From NCBI GenBank assembly GCA_947044405.1, contig CAMRHE010000656.1:387001-451000 (forward strand): 64,000 nucleotides of DNA, given 5' to 3'. Position 1 is the first letter of the stretch; every line of letters begins with the position of its first letter. Source of the DNA: Leptodactylus fallax (lineage: Eukaryota > Chordata > Amphibia > Anura > Leptodactylidae). Made by a program: the position numbers and the translations under genes. The notes under the pieces are model-generated. The model did no database searches and was not told the DNA's origin. It was given only the letters and a program-made list of their open reading frames with translations. Shown here piece after piece: positions 24,901 through 35,599 of the stretch.

Positions 24901-25640
24901 TGGTCTTATAAAGAGTGTCTGTTTTCTGGAAATAAAGCTTAATTATCACATCATTGACTGTTCTGCAATTTTCTAATTTACTTTCCAGGGCCAGGTGAAG
25001 ACTACAATGGGCCCTGGGCTGTATGAAGACTGTGGTCCCCCCAACAGGATGAAGTTTTCAGGGCCTTCCAGATGTGCTGATTGTAAAGTGAATAAGCATT
25101 CATAGGAATGTTCATTCTCAATCACTTCTCAGGGTTAGGTGGGGAAAATACATTGCGCATACAGTGTGTACAACATGCACTCGGGATGCTACCAAACCCA
25201 GGGATTAGGTAAGTGCAGGCAAAGAGCTTGTTAGAGATGGCTGCAAAGTATTCAGACATATCAGAACACAGTTGCACACTTAATTTCCTTAGCCCTGTGT
25301 AATGTCTGCTCTTTAAATATAGCATTTGAGTATTATTGCACATCTATTCTAATATAGTGGTTCTGAACAGGGGCGGATTAAGACTACCATGGGCCCTGGG
25401 CTGTATGAAGATTGTGGGCCGCCCACCAGGCTCCAGGATGATACATTTTACCTGCAATGAAACATCGTATCATATTATTGCAACAGCAGAGAGATTTGTA
25501 ATGCTGATATGTTTAGTTTATAGGTGATTCTCAAGTCTAGGTACAATTGTAACAAACTCTCAGTTGCCAGAAGTATTAGTTCTATACTGGTTTTAAGCAT
25601 TTAAGCATTTGGTTATAAACAAAAATGTTCCATTAATTAA
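21903..25640. other. Gene-free, repeat-poor to moderate region
   Basis: Nothing that looks like an exon or RNA gene. There are poly(A) runs at about 22970 and 24175, and two short related fragments, GGGCCCTGGGCTGTATGAAGA, at about 25009 and 25393 that probably derive from one repeat family. Confidence 0.5.
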
Positions 25641-25647
25641 CGGGGTT

Positions 25648-25735
25648 GTCCAACTCATTTTTATTGATGATCTATACTTAAGATCAATCAGAGATCAGTG
25701 GAAATCTAACATCCTGATCACTGCCGATCAGCTGT
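25648..25735. repeat. Left half of a MITE split by the TTAA element
   Basis: GGTTGTCCAACTCATTTTTATTG at about 25645-25667 is the inverted relative of TAATAAAAACAAGTTGTTC at about 27331-27350. The halves CTGATCACTGCC (left) and GTGATCACTGCG (right, about 27262) belong to the same family as the copies at 14.9 and 15.3 kb. The element at 25740-27036 therefore landed inside an older MITE whose right half is about 27041-27350. Confidence 0.6.
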
Positions 25736-25739
25736 TTAA

Positions 25740-27036
25740 CCCCTTAAAGACCCGGCCATTTTTCGTTTTTGCATTTTCGTTTTTCCCTCCCCACATTTCA
25801 AGAGCCATAACTTTTTCATTTCTCAGTTCACAGAGTCACATGATAGCTTATTGTTTGCGAAACAAATTGTACTTTGTAATGGTACCATTAAATATGCTGT
25901 GCAATGTACTGGGAAGCTGGAAAAAAAAATTCAGAATGAGGTGCAATTGGAGAAAAACTGCATTTGCGCCAATTTCATATGGGTTTAATTTTTACAGCGT
26001 TCACTGTGTGGTAAAAATGATCAGTTACTGTATTCTGCAGGTCAGTACGAACACGGCGATACCAAATTTATATAGTATTTGTAATGTTTTGATACCTTTT
26101 AAAAAATTAAAAACTTTGCAAAATAGAAAAAAAAAAATTTGTGTCGCCATATTGTGACACCTGTAACTTTTTCATATTTACATGTATGGAGCTGGGTATG
26201 GTGTGTTTTTATGCGGGATAAGATGACATTTTTATTGATACCATTTGGGGAAAGATCTGATGGTTTGATCACTTTTTATTAAATTTTTTAATAGGAGGCA
26301 AAGTGTTGAAAAAAAACACTATTTGGCCATTTTGATTTTTTTTTCACCGCTACGCTGTTCACCGTATGGGATAAATATTTCAAAATTTTAATAGTTCGGG
26401 CATTTTGGAAAGCGGGATTCCTAATGTGTTTATGTTTACTTCTGTTTATTTACTTTTATATCTGATCTAGGGAAAGGGGGGTGATTTGAACTTTTGTGGT
26501 TTTTTTTAAATTTTTTTTTTATACTTTTAAAAACTTTTTTTTTTTATACTTTTACTTGTATGATCAGACCCCCTAGGGACCTTGAAACCTAGGGGGTCTG
26601 ATCGATCATACTATCCACTGCAATACTACTGTATTGCAGTGAATAGCAAAATGCCTCTACTTCTATTAGACGATGCCTCTGGCATCGTGTAATAGAGCTA
26701 ATGTAATGACAGGCCTGGGAGCCTTCATTAGGCTCCCGGCTGTCATGGCAACCGATCGCCACCCTCCGATGACGTTCTGGAGGGTGACAATCGGGGAAAA
26801 ATGGCGGCGCCCATGGTGCCTGCGCAATTTAGACACCGCAGTTCCGTTTGACCGCAACATCTAAAGGGTTAACAGCCACGATTGGTGCAGGCACCGAATG
26901 CTGCTGTTAGCGGCGGGTCCTGGCTGTATTATACAGCCGGAACCTGTCGTGTATGGAGAGAGCTCAGCTCCTGAGCTCTCTCCATACATCGTCATGCGAC
27001 TCAGGACGTATTATTATGCCCTGGGTCGCTAAGGGG
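25740..27036. mobile_element. 1.3 kb non-autonomous TTAA-flanked DNA transposon (piggyBac-like?)
   Basis: Termini are inverted: CCCCTTAAAGACCCGG at 25740 and, complementing the right end, CCCCTTAGCGACCCAG ending at 27036. TTAA flanks both sides (25736-25739 and 27037-27040). TTAA duplication with CCC termini is typical of piggyBac, though Kolobok also uses TTAA. No transposase is visible. The left half is A/T-rich with TCGTTTTT and GCGTTCACTGTG words shared with the copy at 40798. The right half is a row of perfect hairpins (see findings). An open frame of 182 codons inside it has no domain support and is treated as chance. Confidence 0.8.
26562..26987. repeat. Row of at least five short hairpins inside the TTAA element
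   Basis: Perfect arms at 26562-26577/26588-26603 (16 bp, GATCAGACCCCCTAGG), 26617-26627/26632-26642 (11 bp), 26760-26767/26779-26786 (8 bp) and 26951-26967/26971-26987 (17 bp, GTATGGAGAGAGCTCAG). A further imperfect one spans about 26706-26746, with ATGACAG/CTGTCAT outer and GGGAGCC/GGCTCCC inner arms. Loops are 3-11 bases. Confidence 0.85.
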
Positions 27037-27370
27037 TTAAAAGAGCTGAGATACACATAAGAGTGCTGTGACCCCTTTGCTGGGTAGATCACACATTGTT
27101 TGTTTCATAGTGGCTGTGCAATGTAATTGTTTTGTCCAATTCGCTTATATGGGATGAGACTGTAATTACATCACATGGCCACAATTAAACAGATTGTGTG
27201 AAATGTAAACAGTGAAGACGTCACGGCACTCGTACAGGTGCCGCAGCCCATTTTAACAGGTGATCACTGCGTGTCCCAGGTGTCGGACTGCACTGATCTT
27301 TTATTGGTGACCAATCCTGAGGATAAGTTTTTAATAAAAACAAGTTGTTCAAATCTTTAACAGCAAATAA

Positions 27371-27431
27371 AGATCTAGGAAACAACAGTTTCCTAGATCT
27401 CTAATAATAATAATAATAATAATAATAATAT
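27371..27431. repeat. 13-bp-arm hairpin followed by (TAA)n microsatellite
   Basis: AGATCTAGGAAAC, loop AACA, GTTTCCTAGATCT at 27371-27400 is a perfect hairpin. It is followed directly by about ten TAA/AAT units to 27431. Confidence 0.9.
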
Positions 27432-27828
27432 TAGAGTTGCCCATGACATTATTATGTAGGGCTTGTCCATAAATAAAACTTTATTTATTATATAATGAAA
27501 TTATTTACTTTGTACTTAATTCCCCATCATTGTCAAGATCTCTGCTTGCTGTGAATAGGAACATGCTTCTTTACATTGAGGGGCTGAAAACCCATACAAA
27601 TCTAAAAGCTGACTGCTACCCCAGCATCCCCTATAGCTGCCTTCTTGCATGCTCTTGTTGTAAATAATTGCTGCAGAGATACTGGACACCTCCTCTGATA
27701 CTGAAAATGAAGCTAGAGATTGCAATACTTCAATTTGTAATGGGGACAGAACTTGACTCGCCACATTATCCCTGCATAACTGCACCCTGGCTATCCTGCC
27801 CTCTTTATCTGAAGCTAATGAGGCCCAG

Positions 27829-27942
27829 GCTGACTCAGCAACCCCTCTGCATTATATAGGCTGCGGGTAGGGAGTGTCAGCCCCCGGGGTTGTGCTGTCA
27901 GATAAACAGCCAGCTCTCTGTCAGTTTGCATCAGCAACCATG
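27829..27942 (+). promoter_or_regulatory. Possible tissue-specific promoter: MARE, TATA box, GATA
   Basis: GCTGACTCAGCA at 27829-27840 matches a MAF recognition element in 12 bases. TATATAG at 27853-27859 is a good TATA box 13 bases further on. AGATAA lies at about 27899 and an ATG at 27940 (AACCATGC). The frame from that ATG is only 33 codons and ends TAC TAA; GTAATC at about 27964 could be a weak donor. No downstream exon was recognised. The spacing and order look like a lens or blood-type promoter, but this may be coincidence. Confidence 0.3.
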
Positions 27943-27969
27943 CATATGGACAGCTTCTGGGTGCCAAGT

Positions 27970-28799
27970 AATCTCCTAAATTATGAGCTCCAGAATATGT
28001 TCCACACTTTACCTAAACTGAATACAGGGTGCACGTACTAATGTACTGATAGAATTTGCCTGGAGCAGGATTTTTATTACACTTTTAAATTTGGCATACA
28101 CAAGGTGTTAACTATGGGGCTGCGAAAAAAATTTTCATACCTTTAATCGGACTAGTTAACTAATACAGGACTATACAGTATATTACAGTTCTCTTGTGAG
28201 GGACATTTTTGCAAAAGTGACTGCTGCAGTAGCATCTCAGAAACTGAAAACCTGAATGAATACATATAAAAATCACAGCTTCTAGTCATATTTCTAAATA
28301 TTTCTAGAGGTTTTAAAGACAAAATGTGTGTGAATGTGTTATGGCAAATAATAGTGCCACACAGTACCCACATAATACTGCAATGTATGTCCATAGTTAT
28401 GCAAAACTGTACTTAAATTATAAAACACTATACAGCCCCAGACACCACTACTATGCGGTGCCCAGATAATATAGAACACCACCTACCAATTCAACTACCA
28501 TATAGTGTCCATATAATACTTTAATTCATTGTCTACATCATAGGGCCTCATTGTGAAATAATAATGCAAATACCATCATTTGATGTCTGCAAAAATGTGA
28601 TGCACAACCATACAGTACATACATAAAATCACTACTATATAAAAAAAAATTATTTCAATACAGTGCCCATATAGTACAGTCATAAATATTCCATATATAA
28701 TTGCAATACTGGACCTAAATAATAATACATCACTATACATCTCCAGTATTGCAATAGAAACAAACTGTACCTAAATAATACTACACTGCAGTAGCTACA
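27970..28799. other. Gene-free region upstream of the Tc1-like element
   Basis: Low-complexity, AT-rich sequence with recurring ATAATACT, TACAGT and GTGCCCATATA words from about 28330 to 28800, suggesting an old degenerate tandem array. No gene is seen. Confidence 0.45.
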
Positions 28800-28801
28800 T
28801 A

Positions 28802-30432
28802 CAGTGGGTACGGAAAGTATTTAGACCCCTTTAAATTTTTCATTCTTTGTTTCATTGCAGCCATTTGCTAAAAGCAAAAAAGTTCATTTTATTTCTCATT
28901 AATGTACACTCAACACCCCATCTTGACAGAAAAAAAACCCAGAAATGTAGATATTTTTGCAAATTTATTAAAAAAGAAAAAATGAAATATCACATGGTCA
29001 TAAGTATTCAGACCCTTTTGTCAGTATTGAGTAGAAGCCCCTTTTGAGCTAGTCCAGCCATGAGTCTTCTTGGGAATGATGCAACAAGTTTTTCACATCT
29101 GGATTTGGGGATCCTCTGCCATTCTTCCTTGCAGATCCTCTCCAGTTCCATTAGGTTGGATGGTGAACGTTGGTGGACAGCCATTTTCAGGTCTCTCCAG
29201 AGGTGCTCAATTGGGTTGAGGTCAGGGCACTGGCTGGGCCAGTCAAGAATGATCACAGAGTTGTTCTGAAGCCACTCCTTTGTTATTTTAGCTGTGTGCT
29301 TAGGGTCATTGTCTTGTTGGAAGGTGAACCTTCGGCCCAGTCTGAGGTCCAGAGCACTCTGGAAGAGGTTTTCTTCCAGGATATCTCTGTACTTGGCCGC
29401 ATTCATCTTTTCTTCAATTGCAACCAGTCATCCTGTCCCTGCAGCTGAAAAACACCCCCATAGCATGATGCTGCCACCACCATGTTTCACTGTTGGGATT
29501 GTATTGGGCAGGTGATGAGCAGTGCCTGGTTTTCTCCACACATACCGCTTAGAAGTTACACCAAAAAGTTCAATCTTCGTCTCATCAGACCAGAGAATCT
29601 TATTTCTCATAGTCTGGGAGTCCTTCATGTGTTTTTTGGCAAACTCTATGCAGGCTTTCATATGTCTTGCACTGAGGAGAGGCTCCCTTCGGGCCACTCT
29701 GCCATAAAGCCCCGACTGGTGGAGGGCTGCAGTGATAGTTGACTTTGTGGAACTTTCTCCCATCTCCCTACTGCTTCTCTGGAGCTCAGCCACAGTGATC
29801 TTTGGGTTCTTCTTTACCTCTCTCACCAAGGCTCTTCTGCCACGATTACTCAGTTTGGCTGGACGGCCAGGTCTAGGAAGAGTTCTGGTCGTCCCAAACT
29901 TCTTCCATTTAAGGATTATGGAGGCCACTGTGCTCTTAGGAACCTTGAGTGCTGCAGAAATTCTTTTGTAACCTTGGCCAGATCTGAGCCTTGCCACAAT
30001 TCTGTCTCTGAGCTCCTTGGGCAGTTCCTTTGACCTCATGATTCTCATTTGCTCTGACATGCACTGTGAGCTGTGAGGTCTTATATAGACAGGTGTGCGC
30101 CTTTCCTAATCAAGTCCAATCAGTTTAATTAAACACAGCTGGACTCCAATGAAGGAGTAGAACCATCTCAAGGAGGATCAGAAGGAAATGGACAGCATGT
30201 GAGTTAAAGAGACAGCAAAGGGTCTGAATACTTATGACCATGTGATATTTCAGTTTTTCTTTTTTAATAAATTTGCAAAAATATCTACATTTCTGGGTTT
30301 TTTTCTGTCAAGATGGGGTGCTGAGTGTACATTAATGAGAAATAAAATGAACTTTTTTGCTTTTAGCAAATGGCTGCAATGAAACAAAGAGTTTAAAATT
30401 TAAAGGGGTCTGAATACTTTCCGTATCCACTG
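28802..30432 (-). mobile_element. Tc1-like transposon, complete with long inverted repeats
   Basis: 1631 bp between TA dinucleotides (28800-28801 and 30433-30434). Terminal inverted repeats of about 217 bp (28802-29019 and 30216-30432) start CAGTGGGTACGG and CAGTGGATACGG. Each repeat has an outer AAGTATTTAGACCCC or AAGTATTCAGACCCC and an inner AAGTATTCAGACCC copy, the IR/DR layout known from Sleeping Beauty-type Tc1 elements. The minus-strand transposase has a single stop. The copy is young by the close match of its two ends. Confidence 0.95.
29008..30060 (-). pseudogene. Tc1-like DD34E transposase, one internal stop
   Basis: The transposase excises and reinserts the element at TA. From ATG at 30060 the frame covers 350 codons, usual for Tc1. 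The N-terminal paired-like helix-turn-helix region includes LPKELRDRIVARLRSGQGYK and SKRYVWRKPG marks the approach to the core. Catalytic signatures are WSDETK (first D), QQDNDPKHTA (second D) and CPDLNPIEHLWRDL (E), with 34 residues between the last two acidic residues as expected. A TGA at 29428-29430 interrupts the frame after the motif WGCFSAAGTG; the same frame resumes and is open to 29008. Except for this stop, no frame damage is seen. TGA from an Arg CGA codon by CpG decay is a likely origin (inference). Confidence 0.93.
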
Positions 30433-30434
30433 TA

Positions 30435-32850
30435 ATACTGTCATATAGTGTCCAACCTAAACCATACCAAAACCAGCAGCATGAAAGTTTCTGGATAATC
30501 AGATGCAAGATACCAACCACAATCCATACAGTCTTCCTATGGATTTTATATAGGCCTGGCAATACCCAGTTACTAGGTAGAAAAAGGCCAAGTCATGTCA
30601 TGAGCGGATCATTGTAACCATGGCAATATGCCAGGGTAAATGTGGGTCAAATGCAGCTCTGGCTGAGATAGACTAAGAGCCAACACCAACAGAATTTGAC
30701 ATTGTCTTTATAAATGGGTATGCTTGCAGATTGCAAAATAGCATTGAAAAGTGTTGATTGGAGTTGTCAATTGCACTGCTGTATGACATGGCACCCACTA
30801 AAAGAATTGTCTTTCTGTACATTGGGTACAATGGGCATCTTGGAACTGCAATTTACATAACTGGGGACCCCCAATACAGGTGTTGCTGTTTGCTTTTCCA
30901 CTGCTCGAAAGACAGGTGAGAGGTTTGTGCTACAGCTATGCAGGGGCATGGCTATAAGCGGTACATAGGTAGCAATCATTACTGGGCCCTGGACCCTGAT
31001 GGGACCCTAAAGGTTCTTCTGACACATGAAATGCCCCACTATTCTAAATGGCAAAAGGTAAGTAGGTGCCCCTATTACATATTTTCCACTGGGGCCCAGG
31101 AGTTTCAAGTCACACTTATGCTGCTATGTATACCTCTAACAGGGATAAATGGAAACAAATCCTCTGCTGAGTAAGCAGCCTAGGTCAGGGTGGATTTTTA
31201 CCTTTTAGATCAAGAATATTTTCCTTCACTGACAGCAAGCAGATCCTCGAAAGGTGAAGTAATGAATAAGTCTATTAGAAGGTTGCAGAATGTTTCACAA
31301 TAGAAAGATGCAACATTACTAAGAAGGGACTGGACGAGCCCTTTCCACACATGCACATGGTCAGATCAGGGGTTTAGACTTTGAGAGCTGGAGTGGCCCT
31401 TGCACCTGTAGCCTATGATAAGAAGAGTTCATTGATCTAAAAAATAATTCAGTGGGATCATTCCTAGCATGCCATGCAGGAGCGTAGATTTTATTCCTTT
31501 GTAAACTACCACTGATTCCTGCTACATCTATTATTTATTCTATCTATCTATCTATCTATCTATCTTATCATTTCATGTACTTTTGTCATTTCGAGTCTCA
31601 CACCCTGCGGCTATGCGCTGTCAGCCTTCAGATGGGAGGCAGTGACAGGCTCCATAAATATAACTGCTGTGTGGGTACTTTCATGAGACTTATATTACTT
31701 GTTTACTCCTGTGACTCTGTGATAAATGAATTACAGATTTGCCTATGGGAAGCAGAACCTGTCACTGTCAGGACAGGATGGGAGTTGTAGTTTTAACAGC
31801 TTGAGAGCCATAGCTTGGAGATCACTATACATGATATAAGATATGCTAAAGGATTAAAAAAAAAAAAAAAAAAAAAAAAACTTTTAGAAACAATTCACGC
31901 TCTAGGAACTTATTCACATGACAGGGTTTCACGGCTGTGTTCTTTCAGTTTTTTAACAGATAGCACACAACCCCATTTAAATTAATGGATCTGTGAACAC
32001 AATCGTTTTTTCAGCAGTTCATGTGTCGGATCCGATAAAAAATAGAACTTGCCATATCTTAGCTTGTTTCCACTGATCCCTCAATAGACTTGATCGGGAT
32101 CCGATGAAATAATAATAAAAAAAATAAAAAAAACATTTCAGCAGTTTTTTCATGGCTGAGTACAAGGCATGTGAATAAACTCGAATGAACATGTCTTCTG
32201 TTGGTTCTTAAGCAATGGTCCGAGTAAGCTGCAGCTGATTTGTGGTCACTGGATGCCCAGGGGAAAGAAGATTGTGGCCAAGACCTGGTACTAGCTTGTA
32301 GATATTTCCTAGCAGGCATACCTTAGTAAATTTAGGGTCTCATATAGTTGTTTTGTGTTCTATATGGGGCTGTGATAGTGGTCAGTGAGGCCTGGACTAC
32401 CTCTGTTTGCCTCCAATACATTTTCTTTACTAATCTGTCAAAACAGAAATCGTAGTATTTCATAGTTATCATCCAGCCAGAAATGTTCTCACAGGTTTGT
32501 GTGCTTCAAAGTTGAAAAATGCTGATGGTGAACGTACAGAGAATTTTTTTTTTTTTTTTTTTTTTGCTGGTCACTTTGTTTTCACAAGGATTGAAATTGT
32601 TAGCACATTCAACAAGGGTTGAGTCTAGAATGGAGTGGTTTAAATAAGGTGTGGCGTTGATCCAGAAAGTGGGCTCAGCTCCGGAAATGTTAGCTGAGAG
32701 ATCTGGGGGGATCTTTTGTGCACAATGATAATTTAGACCCTCAACTATTTTTACCACTGTTTAGTTTTCAATAGAAAATTTCCAGAAAAACACATTGAGG
32801 CAGATTGTCTAATCATGTCTAATAGACAGGGTAACCTTAGACTAGACATT
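30435..32850. other. Gene-free region with repeat fragments
   Basis: About 30940-31125 contains GGGGCATGGCTATAAGCGG, ACTGGGCCCTGG and CACTGGGGCCCAGG, a fragment related to the GGGCCCC repeat at 36.84 kb. A (TATC)n microsatellite spans 31540-31564. Poly(A) at 31857-31880 and poly(T) at 32547-32565. No coding exon or RNA gene is evident. Confidence 0.5.
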
Positions 32851-33076
32851 TTTAGGCTGAGGCCCCATGTTGTGGAAACACAGCTTTTTTTGTTGCAAAT
32901 TGTGCTGCATTTTTTTGAGCCAAAGCCAAGAATGGCTACAGAAGGAATGGAAAATATAAAGGAAGCTCTTATACTTCTTCCTTTTGCTCAGTCCACTCCT
33001 GCATTTGGCTCAAAAAAACACAGCAAAATCTACAACAAAAAAGCTGCGTTTCTGCAACGTGGGGCCTCAGCCTAAA
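32851..33076. mobile_element. Palindromic MITE with TTTAGGCTGAGGCCCC ends
   Basis: TTTAGGCTGAGGCCCC at 32851-32866 is the exact inverted copy of GGGGCCTCAGCCTAAA at 33061-33076. Complementarity continues inwards for most of the 226 bp (AACACAGCTTTTTTTGTTG with CAACAAAAAAGCTGCGTTT; TTTTTTTGAGCC with GGCTCAAAAAAA). It interrupts an older repeat: flanking AATCATGTCTAATAGACAGG and TGGTGTATCTTTATACTG match words of the copies at 33.3 and 36.3 kb. Confidence 0.85.
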
Positions 33077-33319
33077 GCTGCACCAGGTTTATCACAGTTG
33101 CTGGTGCTGGATAATATATTTGGTGTATCTTTATACTGTCTGGTCAAAGCTTATACCATCTTGCAATTGGTTACCTTGTACCTGAATTTTGTGCTAGAAT
33201 TATTGACACATATTTTGCATATAAGTCATTCCCTCTTTCTCGGTAGCCACACCCCTTTTCAGTTAAGGTACTCCCCTTTGTCCAGCAAGGCCAAAAAACA
33301 CATAAGAAATGTGTCGAAC

Positions 33320-33680
33320 AACATGTAGGTCAGGTTTTTTTGCACAAATTAAGTCAGAATTCTAGTGCATTTAGCATGTTCTACAAGGGGGTGGGACTTG
33401 GGGATGGTTTAACGGGAAGGGTAGGGGCGTAAGACGCAGCTATTTGTGCCAGAATTGCAGTAAAATTCTGGCATAAAGTAAGCCAAATAGTAGGTAGTGT
33501 AAACTTAGACTAGCCAGTGTAAAGATGGACGACAAGGGGGTGGGACTTAGCAGGAAAGAGGCATGCCTTGCCAGGAGTGGACAATGTTTAAGATGCTACA
33601 ATAGGTACTCTAATTCTAGTGCAAAGTAAACTAATAGGTGGTATAAACTTAGACAGTGTAAATATGCCCCAAACTGATCA
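33320..33680. repeat. TTCTGGCAYAAA-GTATAAACTTAGAC repeat, two partial copies
   Basis: AGGTAGTGTAAACTTAGACTAGCCAGTGTAAAGATG at about 33490 and AGGTGGTATAAACTTAGACAGTGTAAATATG at about 33634 repeat in direct order, with GGGGGTGGGACTT at 33389 and 33537. A related copy is at 36120-36360. Confidence 0.6.
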
Positions 33681-35480
33681 TCCAGCATCAGCCATTGATA
33701 AATCTAGCACATTTTTCCTAAACAGGACTAGTAAATCTGTGCTGATCCATAGTAGGTAACTACCATACAACCTCTGTGCATTGCTGTAGTCTTCATGTAC
33801 ACAGCTCTGCTTCATATACAGGCATTTTTACTGAATAAAACATGATGTGGTTTCCAATAGCAACAAGTCATGCTTTTCATTGTCATTAATCAGGTCCTAA
33901 GTGGTTGCTATGGGCATCTTCTCTGTGTTTTGTCCTCAGTTTTTATAAGTGAGGCCTGGTGGCAGGAGGAGGGTAAAAATGTGAAATTGTGTGACGGTAT
34001 CAAAAATATCAACCTCTCAGATAATAAGAAATGTTGATAATATACACACATATCATATTTTACAAGTTTGTTTTAAGCTATATGGTACTGAATCCACTTT
34101 TCTGCCCATTTTTATCTGATAAAAAAAAAAAACAAACATAAAAGTATTTTCTATAATTTATAAAAATGAAAACTGACATCTAACGTCCAAAAAAGTACAA
34201 TTTTCCAAGTTTTGACCCAGTTTCAGGCTGTTCAGACTGATGCCCATGGAATTGTATTTAGAGCAACAGATAATCGTGATTATAAATATTATTTTCCAGG
34301 AACAGGAAATAATCCTGCCAGGAAGTGGAATTGTGGGCAAATATATAAAAGGGATGGAAGATAAATGGCCAGACTCACAGCTAGAAAAGTCATCTCACAT
34401 ACAAATAACATACGATTAGTTATTTTCCTGGCCTCAAGTGTCGCCTACTAATAAATACAAGTTGTAGACGACCTACACTATTATAAAACAAGCAGTGACG
34501 TTGTGGAATAATTTCAACATTGTGAATATTAGTAGTACTGTCCCTTTAATTGCCTCATACTTCTCCCTTCCTCATGTTTTGGTATGTGGCCTACATACGT
34601 TATATAAACCCAGAGAATCAAAGATACATCGCAACATCTGTAGTCCATATAAGCAAAGAGAAATCATAATAATGTGTAATGTTCCACAGGCCAAAAATCA
34701 GGGTGCTTATAATAGACACCCTCATTTCAGGGGTCCGCCAGAATAATTCTGACAAATGGTGGATGATGTTAAGTATAGTGTTTCATAGACAAGATAAATC
34801 CGGATTAAATTACTAATGAATTGTATAATCTAGAACTGGGTTTATATCTACTCTACTCGATCTGCCATTTTAGGGAGGCAGTCATTTTGTGTTAACCAGT
34901 CTGATATTCTATCTATCTATCTATCTACCTATCTTATATAATGGTGTGTTATATACATGTATTTACTTAATTTTCAGTAAAACATGAGTCCAGGCAAGGT
35001 CATGTACTAAAAAAAAAAATCACAAAAATTTGTACCGACAAAAAGTGACAGGACTTTGGAGTCAAGGGCATTAGGTACAAGGCTGCAAATAAAAACCAGG
35101 GTGTCAGGCATTTCCAAAAAATAGCACTTTCTTCACTTCTGTTTGTTATAATGTTTTAATGTTACAGATTATGGGTATAAATATTTGACAGTGGATGAGA
35201 CCTAATGAAAAATATTTTCAGTATGAACCTATATGATAATACATAAAAATTGCTGTCGCTGTTATTAAGTATCAAATATGGTGGGCTAATAATTCTAATA
35301 ATATCCAGTATTATATTGTACAATGTAACAGAATGTATAACATGCAGCAAAGTGTGCCATAATATCACAATGTGATAAAATATAATATAATATAATATAA
35401 TGCGACGTAATATACTATACAGATTAAAATATCTTTATGGTTCGCTAACCTTTGATTTCTCATATACAAAAGGGTCACTT
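33681..35480. other. Gene-free AT-rich region
   Basis: Holds a (TATC)n microsatellite at about 34908-34935 and (ATAAT)n at about 35378-35401. I looked here on the minus strand for a second exon of the gene starting at 35586 and found none that I can support. Confidence 0.5.
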
Positions 35481-35482
35481 AC

Positions 35483-35586
35483 CATTTTTCCATGGCCGCT
35501 TTTAGTTCAGTGCAGGGGTTCTCTACAGGCGTTGTGCTGACTTCCTCTACAGTCGGCGCTGATTCTTCGGCTGGAGTGTCGGACAT
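35483..35586 (-). CDS. First coding exon of an unidentified gene
   Basis: On the minus strand, ATG at 35586-35584 (context AAAGATGT) opens 34 codons: MSDTPAEESAPTVEEVSTTP, then VENPCTELKAAMEK, ending in phase 2 at TG|GTAAGTG, a strong donor at 35483/35482. The peptide is acidic and low-complexity at first, then possibly helical, and has no signal peptide. Codon use looks like a real exon (no A-runs, GC-balanced third positions). The upstream minus strand is less AT-rich than its surroundings. I do not recognise the protein. Downstream exons would lie at lower coordinates, but none was found back to the Tc1-like element, so either the intron is long or this is a chance exon. Confidence 0.5.
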
Positions 35587-35599
35587 CTTTACTTCTAGA

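Noticed and set aside
25609..26157. Open frame of 182 codons
   Set aside because: Lies in the AT-rich half of the TTAA transposon and starts in the neighbouring MITE; hydrophobic, lysine-rich translation without a family; the second copy of the element does not keep it.
31540..34935. CRISPR-like short regularly spaced repeats
   Set aside because: The regular repeats are (TATC)n microsatellites without spacers; nothing in the window resembles a CRISPR array, and the DNA is vertebrate.
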